NCBI GenBank assembly: GCA_964606695.1
Contig: CAZSHG010000001.1
Span: forward strand, 1 to 64,000
Reading direction: 5' to 3'
Origin: CAZSHG01 sp964606695 [NCBI: uncultured bacterium]
Lineage (GTDB): Bacteria; UBP14; UBA6098
DNA: 64,000 nt
Position numbers and translations under genes: made by a program. The first letter of the stretch is position 1. Each line of letters opens with the position of its first letter. The notes beneath the pieces are model-generated. The model saw nothing but the letters and a program-made list of their open reading frames with translations, was not told where the DNA came from and ran no database searches. This document shows positions 33,807 through 43,400 of this stretch, in pieces.

Positions 33807-34175
33807 TTAACTGAGTATCTTCTTCTGGCGGAAATATCCCAGAAGAAAGAAAAAGGCGGCAAACAGGTGGCCGAATGAAATAAGAAGCTGGGGAACCGTC
33901 CAGAATTCCGCCATACCCCCCACTTCGATTACCTTAATCAAAGCGAATACAATGACCGCGCCAGAGAGCCACCCCCAGCTCATAGCCAGTTCCCCGCCCT
34001 TCATCATCTTGTTCAATTCCAGTGCAAGATACACGCCCAAAAGCAGGAACAGAACCGTAACGATATCCACGACTATCTGGAAGTTCTCGCTATCTTCCTG
34101 CGTGGGTTTTATCTGCGCGAAACAACTCCCGATAATGAGAATCGCCGCAATTAGAAAAATCCTTCTAGTTCTCAT
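33807..34175 (-). CDS. Small membrane protein of unknown function
   Basis: The protein has 122 residues with a cleavable-looking signal (MRTRRIFLIAAILIIGSCFA), a short charged segment, then three membrane helices (about 35-53, 66-83 and 95-115) and a basic end (RQKKILS). The last helix pair has GHLFAAFFFLLGYF. I do not recognise a family. AGGAGG lies 4 bases before the ATG. It follows the DUF4388 gene by 18 bases and shares its promoter. Confidence 0.7.
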   Translation of the reverse strand: MRTRRIFLIAAILIIGSCFAQIKPTQEDSENFQIVVDIVTVLFLLLGVYLALELNKMMKGGELAMSWGWLSGAVIVFALIKVIEVGGMAEFWTVPQLLISFGHLFAAFFFLLGYFRQKKILS

Positions 34176-34193
34176 CTATCCTCCTATGGTTGA

Positions 34194-35360
34194 TTATTCC
34201 CTTAAAGTCCTGTGTAAATCGGAATATACTCCGTATTTTTTCAATAACTCTATCTTGCCGGATATTATATCCTCGGTTTTGCTTAGAGCCATCGAGATAA
34301 TCTGCTTTTTCTGTCTGGAACCGACTATCGACTGCACCGATTCCATTGTCTTATCGAGAAAAGCGGCCAATCCGCTCGATACTTCGTGAATCCTGCTCGA
34401 TTCCGGCATTTTCTCTATCATCGTAAGGAAATTAACGAAATCGAGTTCACCCTTGTCCGATATGTTAATGTGTTTGAGGACTTCGTAATCCTCCTGCGTT
34501 TCTGCGAAATTCTTCCTGACTCTCTTGACACCGGCTTTACCGAGCTTCTTCTGCAATACTTCGCGCACTACCTCCAGAATGGCCGAGTAAACCTTGACCA
34601 GAATCTGTAAAACTTCCTTTTTCTCGGTAATAGCCGCTTTTCTGCTTTCCTTGACTCCGGTTTTACGTATTATGCCCGCCATTTTCAAACTGTATAGCGC
34701 GCGAGACGTATCCAACTCGGCATAAGGCGATTTCTCCATTATCTCCTCTATCGACCTCTCGCCGTCGATAAGGCTCAAAATCTGCGCCTCCATGGGAGAC
34801 ATCCGAATCTCTTCCTTATCCTTAAGTTGAGATTGGACGACCTGCATCACCGTATTCAAGGTGGGCAGTGCGCCGCGGATTTTACTCCACTCGTCGATGC
34901 GGCGCGTGCCTTCCATAAGGATGTTCATAGTATTCAACGCATTGATGATATGCAGGGAATCCGCAAGCTCGTTATCCTTGAAAACAAAACGTCCTTTATC
35001 CCAGGCGAATATCCCAAAGACTATCGATTCGACGTGCCCCAGGACAATTTCGGAGACTTCTTCCTTATTGAACAGCCCCAGGAACACGAGCGTGCTGGGC
35101 AAATCCCGACTCGTCAAATCCATTATTTCTTTGGCCTTCACGAGGTCTTCCTTGCTCAAACGCCCCTGTTTCAACAGCTGGTTTTCAAGCATATCGCCCT
35201 CGTCGTTCGACGATGCCCAGATTATCGAACCGCTCTTGAAGCTCACTTCTTTGTGGATATTATCCTTCTCGATATGGAGCGTGCCCGTTTTCTTGCCCAT
35301 AGCGAGCAACTGCAAAATATCCGCAAAACTTACACTATCTAAATTTCCCTGAAAGCCCAT
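34194..35360 (-). CDS. DUF4388 (PATAN-type) regulatory protein
   Basis: The first 90 residues match DUF4388: MGFQGNLDSVSFADILQLL, then KTGTLHIE and VSFKSGSIIWASSN, with a helical LENQLLKQGRLSKEDLVKA continuation. Proteins of this type are found in gliding, signalling and social-motility systems and often bind receiver domains. Residues about 180-235 contain a winged-helix-like segment (MEAQILSLIDGERSIEEIME). The remainder (about 250-388) is helical. It might work with the sensor-kinase-like protein encoded on the other strand at 31852-33735; that is only a guess from closeness. GGGAAGG precedes the ATG. Confidence 0.85.
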   Translation of the reverse strand: MGFQGNLDSVSFADILQLLAMGKKTGTLHIEKDNIHKEVSFKSGSIIWASSNDEGDMLENQLLKQGRLSKEDLVKAKEIMDLTSRDLPSTLVFLGLFNKEEVSEIVLGHVESIVFGIFAWDKGRFVFKDNELADSLHIINALNTMNILMEGTRRIDEWSKIRGALPTLNTVMQVVQSQLKDKEEIRMSPMEAQILSLIDGERSIEEIMEKSPYAELDTSRALYSLKMAGIIRKTGVKESRKAAITEKKEVLQILVKVYSAILEVVREVLQKKLGKAGVKRVRKNFAETQEDYEVLKHINISDKGELDFVNFLTMIEKMPESSRIHEVSSGLAAFLDKTMESVQSIVGSRQKKQIISMALSKTEDIISGKIELLKKYGVYSDLHRTLRE

Positions 35361-35390
35361 AAGAACCTTCCCGTATTAGTGTTGTTTTAT

Positions 35391-35419
35391 AAAATACCAT
35401 ATCATGGAAATTATCGCAA
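35391..35419 (-). promoter_or_regulatory. Promoter of the DUF4388 operon
   Basis: On the minus strand TTGCGA (35414-35419), 17 bases, TATTTT (35391-35396), identical to the boxes of the lysS-operon promoter at 21959-21987. The leader would be about 25 bases and carries the GGGAAGG before the ATG at 35360. Confidence 0.6.
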
Positions 35420-35440
35420 GTGCAAATTAAAATTACTATA

Positions 35441-35472
35441 AAAAACCCCCCGCTTTTTTGCGGAGGGTTTTT
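35441..35472 (-). terminator. Rho-independent terminator after the 1590-residue protein gene
   Basis: On the minus strand AAAAACCCTCCGC / GCGGGGGGTTTTT pairing with one mismatch, loop AAAAAA, ending in five T. It lies 23 bases after the stop of the gene at 35496-40268 and upstream of the DUF4388 promoter. Confidence 0.88.
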
Positions 35473-35495
35473 GTGGCTCATTAAGCGCCTTTATC

Positions 35496-38400
35496 TTACT
35501 TGATCAGCATTACCTTGTGTGTCGCGTTGAATTCTCCCGCAACCATACGGGCGAAGTAAACGCCGCTCGGCATCGAAGAAGCGTTCCAGGTGACGTTGTA
35601 AACGCCGCCGTCAAGCCTCTCGCTGACCAGAGTTTCCACCCTCTTACCGGTAATATCGTATATCGCCAGCTCGACGTCGGAGTCCTTCGGGAGCTGGAAC
35701 TCGATAGTGGTTACCGGGTTGAACGGGTTCGGGTAGTTGCCCGCAAGCGCGTAATCCTTCGGCAGTTTCGCATCGACTTCGTAGATTCCGGTATTCGGAA
35801 TACCGATCTTCCAGAGGTAACCGGAAGCGGCGCGATACTGCACATACGGATACGTGCCATCGACGATGCCGCCGAGATAAATCGCGGAGATAATCGTCTG
35901 GCAAGGCCCGTTATAGAAGAACGTCCTGAACGTCGTGTCCTGATCCCAGCCTACAGGGTTAGTTAATCCGCCGGAAGCCGAGAGAATGTCCACGAAATGA
36001 TCGGCGGAACTGCTGTCATCGTAGTCGAAGGTATGCCCGACTGTGCTGTGCATCAGGTCGGCATTGCCAAAGAACCAATCGACGTTGAAGTCCGCCGCGC
36101 CGTCGTCCAGGAAGGAGAGACCCAGGTTATCGAAGAGATCCTCGTCGTTGTAGTCCGCACCGAAGTCCGGGCCTTCGATAATCATCTTCTTACCAGAAGT
36201 CGCTCTGTAAGCCTCCAGTTTGGCTAACGCCGCCGAGGGCAGTTCCGTGTTGTCCGCATCGTTGATACCGAGCGCGACAACGACCAGCATATAATCGCCA
36301 AGGTTGTATCCGTCCAGCGGATCCGATTCGGAATCGTCGGTCGTAGCTACAACCGCGCTAAGTCCAAGATCGGTGGATTCGAGCATATCTACCCACCATT
36401 CGCCGACACCCATGGTGCCGCCGTTGCATGGCGTCGCGCCGTTATCCCAGTCGAGAACAAGGATGTCCGCGGGGTCGGGCGTATAAACGCTCGTCGCGCT
36501 TACGTTACCCGCGAGAACCGAATAGTAGCTTTCGCAACCATACTCCACGACCACATCGTAATAATACGTTACGCCGTCTTCGACGGTTTCATCGTCGAAG
36601 GTAGCTGTGCCGTAAGAAGCGGAGCCAATTAGTGTAACACCGGGTGCGGTAACATCGATAAACGGCGTCTCGGAACGATAAACTCTATATGAATCCGGCA
36701 TACAGCAATCTGTATCCGGTTCCGTCCAGGTCAGCGTAATCGCCAGCGGATCGGAAGCAGGACGCGCAACGCTGTCGCCTTCAGCCGCGAGATCCGTTAC
36801 CGGATCAAGACAGCAGAGCGAAACCGAGATCGTCGTGTCCGCGCTGACGTAGATACTATCAACCATCGCGGTCTTGTGATAGTCCGCGACGACTTCGACA
36901 CTATACCAGCCGTGATCGACGTCGTCGAAAGTAACATTGCCACTTGCAGGCGTAGTTTCCATGCCGACGCCGGAAAGCGTAACTTCCGCACCGGACTCGT
37001 CGGACGCCTCGCAACCGAGATCGACCGAAACCGTTACCTCGACAGGTATCGTCTCCAGGTCGAAGTCCAGGTCGTCAAGGCCGTCTTCCGGAACTTCGAG
37101 AGTCGTGCAAGCCTCGGCGTAACCGGTATAGCTCGCGCAAATAGTTCCGTAGCCGATATTGGCGAAAACACAGTAAGCGCCAAGAGAATCTGTGGTTCCT
37201 GAAACAGCAACTCCAGGACCGTCGATTTCGATGCCCTCGGCTGGAACGCCATCGAGCATAGCGGTGCCACAAACCATAACGGTGGTTTCGCTCAGGTTGA
37301 AATCGACGTTGACATCGACCAACGCGACAGTAACCGTTTCCACAACAGAGCGATAACCCGTATGAGAGGCTATGAGAATATAGGTGCCCGGGATTATACC
37401 TACGAATTCGTAGTAACCCAGCGGGGAAGTAGCCGTATTAACCCAGTCGAGAAGCGTAGTTCCAGTCGAATCGTAGAGTTCAATGTCTATATTATCGTCA
37501 GGCGATCCCATAAGTGAACCCGTTCCATAGATCATACGGCTATCGCACGGAACCATATCGTATGTCGGAACAGTGATAGTGGTATCGGCAATATCGCAGT
37601 CAACAATAACTACACTATCTTCGTCGGGATGCGGACAATAATCATCTTCGGGATCCCAGAATGTAAGTTCGTGGGTTCCTAACGGTATATTGGCGAAGGA
37701 ATAGAATCCGGAGCTATTTGTCGTGCGGAAAGAACCGCCGTCCAGATAAACGCGAATTCCGCTGTGATCGTCCGCGCCGTAGAGCATAACGTCGCCCTCG
37801 ATATTGAATATTTCAAGTTCTTCGCCGACGAAACCGAGACCAATATACAGTAAATCCGTGTTCGCATTGTAAACGATCGAATCGCCAACGTCCATGAGTG
37901 TCCAGGAATCATCGACCGCAGTCGGTTCCGGTGTCGCAAGTGGGAGCGAAATGTAATACAGATGCCACGCAGTATCCGCGAATACCGGCGATGTTGGCCA
38001 GGTAACCGTCACAGTGGGTGAACCAAGCGGATCTCTCTTAGCGATCTGCCATATATTCGGACGATCGCATGGGCCGCGCATATCTTTGATAAGCTTATCC
38101 GCCGGAGGATCGTCGTCGCAGGTGAAGTAGAATCCGGCATCCGTAATGGGCGGAGGCTGAATCTGGTCAACACCGGCGTCGTAACCGGGCGAAGCGCCCT
38201 CGATCGTTCCGAAGGTAATGGTTTCCATCGATTCCGGAGTAGAACCCCAGGCCAATGTAATCGGAAGCTCGAATTCGGGCGAGCAACCTGCGGGGCCGGT
38301 GGTGAAAGTCCAGATTTCCGGATCCATTTCATTTGCCGGAAGCGCGTTGTCAGCCGCGTTAACTTCGACCGTGAATTCCGTATTCGGCGCCCAGGAAGGA

Positions 38401-40268
38401 TCAGGCGTATAGCAGTAGCGATAACCGTTGGATAGAGTCGTAGAAGTAAACTCATCCGTTAAATCGACGTAATCGACCGAAATAGTTACCGAAGTAGGAT
38501 CTACGCCGGTTCCGTAATCTATTACCTCGAAGCAAAGCGGGGTAGTCGGATCGTAACCGCCGCCACCAGTGCCCGTGCCTTCCATGGATATTTCGCGGAC
38601 GATCGGAGGCATAGTATCTTCGAAAGCCGGCAGGAATCGGATTATGACCTGCTGATCGGAAGTGAATTCCGTCTCGTCGTAGGATTCCATGGAAACCCAG
38701 CTTGTCGGCGTAGTTCCTCTATCGACTACCGCATAGTGGAATTGGCCGGCATAGGGCAGTGCGCTATTATCCCAGGTTACGAATAAATCGCCCTCGGGTT
38801 CGAAAACATCTACTGTCCACTGCTTTAAACCGCTTTCCGTGCTACGAATATCTCTCGAAAGAGCGGGCACTTCGGGATGGGTTGGATCCATCAACGGGAA
38901 GTAGCCGCGCGGAGCGCCCGGGAACAGGAACTGCGGAACGTCGAGCCCGCTATCGTAACCGTCCGTGCCCAGGTTATCTAGGCCGAGATAAAGGTTAGTT
39001 GCCGCTGTATCGGAACCTGAAATCGATAGAACTCGAATGTTATAGGTAAATTCGGCTAGCGATTCCGCTTCTTCCGTAGTGAACGACCACTCGATCGTCT
39101 CGTCATTTCCCCAACCATCCTCGGCGTAAACGCTGACATCGTATATTCCGCCGTAATTGAGGTTTTCGGGGGGGCAATACTGGACTGAAAACCAATCTGA
39201 ACCGACACCTAATTCGCTAATGCTCAGATCGTCGTGGGAAACCTCTTCCCCGTCGAATTCGAAGACAATTGTGCTACTATCCACACCGCTTTCGGAATCT
39301 TTGATTATCACGCTTACGCAGGAAGTTACATCGACTCCTGTTGCGCCGTTAGCGGGATTGGGGTTCTCGAAATAGGGCGGGTAAACATCTGGAGGAATAA
39401 CCTGCGTGAAGAAAGATACGACCGTATCTGCCACCATACAATTCGCGGGATCGGCTAAATCACAGGCATTAACCGAATAAGTGATCATCGTGGAATCCGG
39501 CCATTCGCCGCCGGCGATAGCAGGATCGATAGTTACGCGATAACCGCCGACGATTGGATCCAGAACCATATCTCCGGCATCGACTCCCATCGAGTCTCCA
39601 TCCCACCAAATACTAACCGTAATACTGGCGTCGTCCACACCTCTGTTGTCATCTTTGACGTTGAATTGAATCGGCAGATCGACGTCCACGCCGGCCTCGC
39701 CTGGGACAGGATCGAAACCATTAACATACGGCGCGATAGTATCGACCATACCCGACGGCATGAAACGGAATGCCACGTCTTCCATAACTCCAAATACGAA
39801 TTCCGTGGTGGTTTCCATTGGCACCCAAAGAGTGTCGTCGAGGGTAGCAGGATCTATACCGTAAGTTATCGGAGCAACCCAGAAATATCCGGCTGATACC
39901 GGATCTGGTATTTCCAGTGTATCCCAAACTACGAAACGGTCATCCAGCCCGAAGTAACCCTCGTCCATAGCGACCCAGTATGTGTAATCGCCGGTCTCTA
40001 TACCCCGCACATCGGTTTGTAGCTTGGTATATGCCGGATGTAACGGATCGACAAGAGGAAAATACGCTCCCTTACCGTCGGGAGGCGAAAAATAAGGGAC
40101 GTCTAAGAAGGCGTCGTAACCTGCGGTGGCTCCCGCAGTCATAGCCATTGTCAGATCGAAAGTATCTCCCGGAACGGGAACGATCTGAAAAGTAAAACTC
40201 CAGCTCTGGGCAAATGCTAAACTGACCAGCGCGAGAGCTACTACTAAGGTAATTTTGCCTTTTGACAT
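35496..40268 (-). CDS. Giant secreted surface protein with triple repeat and T9SS-type tail (1590 residues)
   Basis: A signal peptide (MSKGKITLVVALALVSLAFAQ) is followed by three copies of a beta domain (about 20-180, 405-580, 660-830) that share the motif GYD-x3-D-x-P...FPL-x-DP and LxxDxRxxExG. Between them lie Ig-like domains (about 185-300, 300-400 and 585-660; D-x-GVD pattern). Four carboxypeptidase-regulatory-like domains (about 850-1130), a fibronectin-III domain (about 1155-1250) and a flavodoxin-like alpha/beta domain (about 1265-1480) follow. The tail (NYPNPFNPVTTIEF, VELAIYDITGKRVETL, SGVYFARM, KVMLIK) is a typical Por/T9SS sorting domain. Probable surface or S-layer-type protein. 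Many Asp residues suggest calcium binding. GGGG precedes the ATG. Confidence 0.9.
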   Translation of the reverse strand: MSKGKITLVVALALVSLAFAQSWSFTFQIVPVPGDTFDLTMAMTAGATAGYDAFLDVPYFSPPDGKGAYFPLVDPLHPAYTKLQTDVRGIETGDYTYWVAMDEGYFGLDDRFVVWDTLEIPDPVSAGYFWVAPITYGIDPATLDDTLWVPMETTTEFVFGVMEDVAFRFMPSGMVDTIAPYVNGFDPVPGEAGVDVDLPIQFNVKDDNRGVDDASITVSIWWDGDSMGVDAGDMVLDPIVGGYRVTIDPAIAGGEWPDSTMITYSVNACDLADPANCMVADTVVSFFTQVIPPDVYPPYFENPNPANGATGVDVTSCVSVIIKDSESGVDSSTIVFEFDGEEVSHDDLSISELGVGSDWFSVQYCPPENLNYGGIYDVSVYAEDGWGNDETIEWSFTTEEAESLAEFTYNIRVLSISGSDTAATNLYLGLDNLGTDGYDSGLDVPQFLFPGAPRGYFPLMDPTHPEVPALSRDIRSTESGLKQWTVDVFEPEGDLFVTWDNSALPYAGQFHYAVVDRGTTPTSWVSMESYDETEFTSDQQVIIRFLPAFEDTMPPIVREISMEGTGTGGGGYDPTTPLCFEVIDYGTGVDPTSVTISVDYVDLTDEFTSTTLSNGYRYCYTPDPSWAPNTEFTVEVNAADNALPANEMDPEIWTFTTGPAGCSPEFELPITLAWGSTPESMETITFGTIEGASPGYDAGVDQIQPPPITDAGFYFTCDDDPPADKLIKDMRGPCDRPNIWQIAKRDPLGSPTVTVTWPTSPVFADTAWHLYYISLPLATPEPTAVDDSWTLMDVGDSIVYNANTDLLYIGLGFVGEELEIFNIEGDVMLYGADDHSGIRVYLDGGSFRTTNSSGFYSFANIPLGTHELTFWDPEDDYCPHPDEDSVVIVDCDIADTTITVPTYDMVPCDSRMIYGTGSLMGSPDDNIDIELYDSTGTTLLDWVNTATSPLGYYEFVGIIPGTYILIASHTGYRSVVETVTVALVDVNVDFNLSETTVMVCGTAMLDGVPAEGIEIDGPGVAVSGTTDSLGAYCVFANIGYGTICASYTGYAEACTTLEVPEDGLDDLDFDLETIPVEVTVSVDLGCEASDESGAEVTLSGVGMETTPASGNVTFDDVDHGWYSVEVVADYHKTAMVDSIYVSADTTISVSLCCLDPVTDLAAEGDSVARPASDPLAITLTWTEPDTDCCMPDSYRVYRSETPFIDVTAPGVTLIGSASYGTATFDDETVEDGVTYYYDVVVEYGCESYYSVLAGNVSATSVYTPDPADILVLDWDNGATPCNGGTMGVGEWWVDMLESTDLGLSAVVATTDDSESDPLDGYNLGDYMLVVVALGINDADNTELPSAALAKLEAYRATSGKKMIIEGPDFGADYNDEDLFDNLGLSFLDDGAADFNVDWFFGNADLMHSTVGHTFDYDDSSSADHFVDILSASGGLTNPVGWDQDTTFRTFFYNGPCQTIISAIYLGGIVDGTYPYVQYRAASGYLWKIGIPNTGIYEVDAKLPKDYALAGNYPNPFNPVTTIEFQLPKDSDVELAIYDITGKRVETLVSERLDGGVYNVTWNASSMPSGVYFARMVAGEFNATHKVMLIK

Positions 40269-40341
40269 ATGGCTTACCCCTTTCTTTGAAAATAAGTTTT
40301 AGATAAACGATACAATTTCAAAATCGCTAATTTTAACAATC

Positions 40342-40359
40342 AAAACCCCTAAAAGGGGT
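40342..40359 (-). terminator. Weak terminator after the 3109-residue protein gene
   Basis: On the minus strand ACCCC-TTTTA-GGGGT followed by TTTG. The stem is only 5 base pairs, so it may let some transcripts pass into the downstream giant gene. Confidence 0.4.
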
Positions 40360-40376
40360 AAGTTTTAGTTTCTTCC

Positions 40377-40404
40377 GGCGGCGGGGCGTCGAAGCCCCGC
40401 CGCC
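40377..40404 (-). terminator. GC-rich hairpin between the two giant secreted-protein genes
   Basis: An 11-base-pair perfect stem (GGCGGCGGGGC / GCCCCGCCGCC) with a 6-base loop, 18 bases after the stop of the 3109-residue gene. It lacks a T-run on the minus strand (GGAAGAAACT follows), so it may stabilise the 3' end or cause partial termination rather than end all transcripts. Confidence 0.6.
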
Positions 40405-40422
40405 AGTTGAAGTCTGGTTGTT

Positions 40423-43400
40423 TTACTTCATGAGGGTCATCTTACGAGTGGCCTTGAAGTCTCCTGCGGAAATCTTGTAGAAGTAGATTCCGCTCGGAAC
40501 AGGCCTGCCCTCGTCGTCGCTTCCATCCCAGACGACGGAGCGATAACCGGCTTCCTGCTCGCCGTTTATCAGCGTGGCAACCTTCTGACCGAGGACACTG
40601 TAAACCTCGAGGGTTACTCTCGTGTCGGTCGGCAGTTCGTATTTGATTGCCGTAACTGCATTGAACGGGTTCGGCAGGTTCTGGCCGAGAGCGAAGGCGT
40701 CGGGGATAGCCACGCGGTCGGCAACCAGCTTGTGCGAACCTGGAGTGATCTCGACGACGTCGCCGTCACCGTAAGTCGCTCCGTTGAGGGAGACGATCCA
40801 GTCGCCTTCCACCTCGAGGGTCGCTCTGTAGTTGCTTGTTGCATTGACTGTCCACTCGATCTTGCTGTCGGTAGTGCGGTAGTCGGTGTCGTAGCCGCCG
40901 CCGAGAACGAACTCGCTCTGTCCGACATGCGCCGGAACCGCGTAGTGGTCGATGCCACGGTCGAAGTTCTCGGTAGCGATATCGGCCGCGCCGAATGTCA
41001 GCGTGCGACTATCCGTAACCAGCTTGCCGGTGAACAGCGGGGCGAACTGACCGTCTTTGACGGTATAGACGACCTTGCCGCCACGGGCACCCGGAACGTG
41101 AAGCACACATCCGCTTGGATCGGTAACCATGACAAGATGTCCGCGACAATGTTCCAGAGTAGTGGTTAGATGGTAGTCGACACCACATTCATACCAGCGC
41201 GTTTCTGTCGGATCGATAGCACCTGCGGGATCGGTGTCCGGTGCGGTGAACAGAACGTCCGTCCAGGTCGCGCCTATCAGGTTCCAACCGGCCTCTAAGG
41301 TCACATCGAAGGACTCGACAGGTGCGCCGCAAAGCGTAACTTCCATATCACTCGACGGATAGACCGCGTATCCCATACCGGCTTCGAGAGGTGTTCCAGC
41401 AGAAACCGGAATGTAGGTTCCGCCGATCATCTCGTAAACTGGAGCGCCGCCGAACACGTCAACCGTAGTATCGGGTTCGACGCTGATCGCGATCAGGTTC
41501 CAATCCGTGCAGAGTTCGTAGGTGCAACAATGCTCTTCCGGAACCACATCGACATCGATGCAGGTCTCGTTGCCCGCAAGGTCGTAAGCGCAAACTTCGA
41601 CAACGTCGCCCGGTGTAGGAGCAACCGGACCCCATGGAGTGGTAGCTACCGCGCCAGTCTCATCAACCCAGAACGGGCCGATTTCGACAAAGCCGCCAAC
41701 TGTATCTACCGTTACCATCACGTAAACATACCCGTCGCCGAGTTCGTTCGTGAAGTTATCCTCGAGGAAGTTATCCCAGATAGCATCGACGTAAGCGGTG
41801 AAGTTTTCGCCGGTGGCGAGAACCAGAGCGCTATCGATGGTCGGGGCTTCGATGTCGACCAGAGCGAGCTTACCTTCGGAAGTGCTAAGCCTGGCTTCTG
41901 AGTAATCGAGAACATTACCCGCGGCGTCGCGAGCTTTACCGAGTAAGTAAGCAATACCCTGTGCGTCAAGTCCTTCGGGTAGTCCGGCGACATCCCACTC
42001 GTAAGTGTAAACGTCGTCGCCGAAGAACGCGAGCTGATTGCCGAATGTATAGATCGGATCCGCATCTTCGTAGGAAGATGGAGTCATCGCACCATTCATG
42101 TAGTCCGGCTGACGCCAGAACGGATGATGGATGTCCCACGCATCGAGATCGTCGTCCCACAGCCTGGCTTCGAGGTGATCGTTCGGATCGTCGAAGTCGT
42201 CGCCGTAGTGCGGCATACCGTCGATGGTGATTCTCCAGTGATCCCACATGCGGGTGTAGATGTAATTACCGTAGTTCCAGTAGGAAACCGGATCGCCTGC
42301 GGTTGCCGGATCAAAGACCGTTTCATCCCAATCGATGTCGATGAGGAACTCGTCCGCATTGACAACCCAGATGTAAACTTCATCCGGATAATCGATCGGG
42401 TTGATAGCCTTATACGGAACCGTCAGATCGTCAGATCTCAGCATGGAAACCTCGTAAGTCGGATCGTAAGTATCCAGTAAGATGTATGCGAGGTGATCCC
42501 AGTCGTGATAAACACTATCTGCAATGCTGAAAGTATGCTCGGTAGCGGTGATCGTGACCAGACCGTCGTAACGGTTATCCTGATCATCGACATCCCACTT
42601 ATAGACCCAGTAGGTTCTACCTTCGACCATTACCGTATCGTCGTCATCGAGCCTGACGTTGATTTCCAGGTTAGAACCGGAGATGTTGCCACCCCAGTAA
42701 TCCTGAATATTCAGGTCGATGTATTCGACGTAGATATCGGTCGGGAGTTTCTCGAGCAATACATAGAGGCTATCGCCCGGGTAACCGCCGGATTCGACAT
42801 ACGGATGCATGAGCGGATCCGGATCGCCGGAGCTATAGTCCGGGTTATTGAAGGTTGTGAGTTGAACAACCGGCATAATCTGCGGAACTCTATGCAGTGA
42901 ATCGACTCTCCAGAGGTCGGGCATACCGGCGGCCGCAATAGCCGCAGTATCGATCCAGCCCCAGGTCGGCCAATCCGGCCACATATCTTCCATTGCGGAA
43001 TCCCACCACGGGAAGATGTCGTCCGACTCCATAACCGCGGGATAATTGGCGGATACGCTGTTGAGCGCGTCCATCAGATTGTCGCCACGAGCGAGGAACG
43101 GAGGCCTGAGAATGGTCAGCGTATCCTCGTCGAAGAAGTCGAATTCGCAATCGGGGTGGTAATATTGCCAGTAGTCGCCAATCACACCTGATTCGGCAGT
43201 ATCCACAACATGAATACCGTCGAAGGCTTGCCAGCTAAGCGTCCACATACCGGCCGGCAATCCTGACGGATCGCTGTATTCGAGGCAAATAACCTCGTCA
43301 ACAGGATCGTAGTAAAGCGGCGACGTGGCATCGACGATACCGAAATCGAGGCCGGGGGCACCACCAGCAGGATAGAGCATGTAGTTAGAATCGTCTATCA

